A stretch of DNA of 6,114 nt from an uncultured Bacillota bacterium (GTDB taxonomy: Bacteria > Bacillota > Clostridia > Peptostreptococcales > Anaerovoracaceae), in the NCBI GenBank assembly GCA_946408315.1, contig CAMJRV010000156.1, positions 1 to 6,114 on the forward strand, written 5' to 3'. The translations under genes and the position numbers were made by a program. The notes under the pieces were generated by a model. It made no database searches. It worked only from the letters and a program-made list of their open reading frames with translations, and was not told where the DNA came from. Numbering within the stretch: position 1 is the first letter of the stretch; each line of letters opens with the position of its first letter. Shown here one piece after another: positions 5,072 to 6,114 of this stretch.

Positions 5072-6114
5072 ATGTTCCTAAGCAACGATATTGCCGGGAA
5101 AATTATCGAAGAGATCAGCAAGGTCATTGATTATAATATCAACATTATGGATGAATCCGGTCTGATTATTGCCAGTACAAATTGCGAGAGATTAAACACT
5201 CACCACGAAGGGGCCTTTCTGATCATTCAGGAAAACCTGAAAGAGCTGAACGTTCGTGATACCAAGGAATATGTCGGATCTCAGAAGGGAATTAATCTTC
5301 CCATTGTTCTGGGAAATAAAATAATCGGGGTAATCGGAATCACCGGAGAGGTTGACGAAGTGATCAGCTATGGGAGAATTATTAAAAAAATGACCGAAAT
5401 TCTCGTAGAGGATCTGTCCAAAAAAGAACAGCGAAAAATCAGCGAACAATCCAAATTGCTGTTTATTAACGATTGGGTTTCAGGAGATTTTGAAAACAAC
5501 CACCTTTTTTTCGAGCAAAATGCAAAGCGATACAATATCGATCTAAACTCAGATTTTACTTCAGCTGTTTTCAAATTTTTATTTGTGAATCCCAAGATTG
5601 CTCCGGATTACAAGCTCCTTGATGCGGCCATCACATATGTCTCGGAAGCGTTAAGCAATAAGAAACTATTGCTTGCTTCCAGCCCTAACAGCAGTATCAT
5701 CGTATCTTATCATCTTGACTCTGCCCATTTATTTGATATGCTGAATTCTCTGTCAAAGAAAATAACCGATCAATTTCCGTTTTCGATCGTCTGCGGAATA
5801 GGGCATACCTATCATGATTATCGGGATGTTCCGAAATCATACGACGAAGCGCTCAAGGTTATGAATTTTTTTGATGATGTATCACCCGGAATTTATTTAT
5901 ACGACGAAAGCATTGTTCCTTTGATGCTTGATGAGATCCCTGTCATTTATAAGAATCAATGTACCAGCCAGATATTTAAAGGCTGCTCAGAAAATGAAAT
6001 AGAAGATTTCTCAGACTTTATTATTGTTTACTATAACAACAATGGGTCCATCAACAAAATTGCCGACCATTTATACATTCATAAAAACACGGTGCAATAC
6101 AAAATTAATAAGAT
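5072..6114 (+). CDS. CdaR-family transcriptional regulator (sugar-diacid/PucR-like), C-terminus cut by window edge
   Basis: This is a DNA-binding regulator of the CdaR family; E. coli CdaR activates galactarate, glucarate and glycerate genes including garK. The frame is open with no stop for 347 codons to the right edge; E. coli CdaR is about 385 residues, so little is missing. Residues 3-130 match the N-terminal sugar-diacid recognition domain: NDIAGKIIEEISKVIDYNIN (5-24), IMDESGLIIAST (25-36), THHEGA (43-48), NLPIVLGNKIIGVIGITGE (75-93). The middle region carries GIGHTYHDYRDVPKSYDEAL (242-261), as in the GGDEF-like domain of CdaR proteins. The end, GSINKIADHLYIHKNTVQYK (325-344), is the PucR-type helix-turn-helix. 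It is transcribed divergently from the secernin-glycerate kinase operon across 234 nt, so it probably controls that operon and perhaps itself. The natural ligand is unknown; glycerate or a sugar diacid is the family-based guess. Confidence 0.9.
   Translation, partial: MFLSNDIAGKIIEEISKVIDYNINIMDESGLIIASTNCERLNTHHEGAFLIIQENLKELNVRDTKEYVGSQKGINLPIVLGNKIIGVIGITGEVDEVISYGRIIKKMTEILVEDLSKKEQRKISEQSKLLFINDWVSGDFENNHLFFEQNAKRYNIDLNSDFTSAVFKFLFVNPKIAPDYKLLDAAITYVSEALSNKKLLLASSPNSSIIVSYHLDSAHLFDMLNSLSKKITDQFPFSIVCGIGHTYHDYRDVPKSYDEALKVMNFFDDVSPGIYLYDESIVPLMLDEIPVIYKNQCTSQIFKGCSENEIEDFSDFIIVYYNNNGSINKIADHLYIHKNTVQYKINK

Noticed and set aside
5192..5595. Minus-strand open frames of 75 and 85 codons inside the regulator
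   Set aside because: The plus strand here is a continuous CdaR-family coding frame with strong domain matches, so these are antisense shadows.

Overview
The window reads as chromosomal DNA from a low-to-mid GC Gram-positive anaerobe of the Clostridia type. This rests on three things: an 11-bp-periodic TTAACA PhoP box of the Bacillota kind, strong GGAGG-type Shine-Dalgarno sites, and a PstS that is a lipoprotein rather than a soluble periplasmic protein. I cannot name the genus from sequence alone.

The left third (1-2155) is the start of a high-affinity phosphate uptake operon on the minus strand. The order is PhoP box and promoter, pstS (phosphate-binding lipoprotein), pstC (permease), then pstA (permease, cut by the left edge). 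The genes are 2 nt apart or overlap by 1 nt. The ATPase pstB and the regulator phoU normally follow pstA and would lie beyond position 1.

The right two thirds (2204-6114) hold a separate module. A minus-strand two-gene operon encodes a secernin-like (peptidase family C69) Ntn-hydrolase and, 47 nt downstream, a type I glycerate kinase. It ends in a clear intrinsic terminator (2204-2234) that insulates it from the co-directional pst operon. Divergent to it on the plus strand is a CdaR-family (sugar-diacid/PucR-like) regulator, open to the right edge and lacking only its last few dozen residues. The 234-nt divergent intergenic region carries promoter-like elements facing both ways and a perfect 10-bp inverted repeat with one arm at each promoter, a plausible operator pair for the regulator.

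Glycerate kinase beside a CdaR-type activator is a known theme (E. coli CdaR controls garK and the galactarate/glucarate genes). The less expected member is the secernin-like hydrolase as first gene of the operon, with no transporter, dehydratase or tartronate-semialdehyde reductase in view. A working idea is that the hydrolase releases a compound that feeds glycerate to the kinase, which makes 2-phosphoglycerate for lower glycolysis. That is inference.

No tRNA, rRNA, CRISPR array, insertion sequence or phage gene was seen, and no gene-free stretch exceeds 300 bases.
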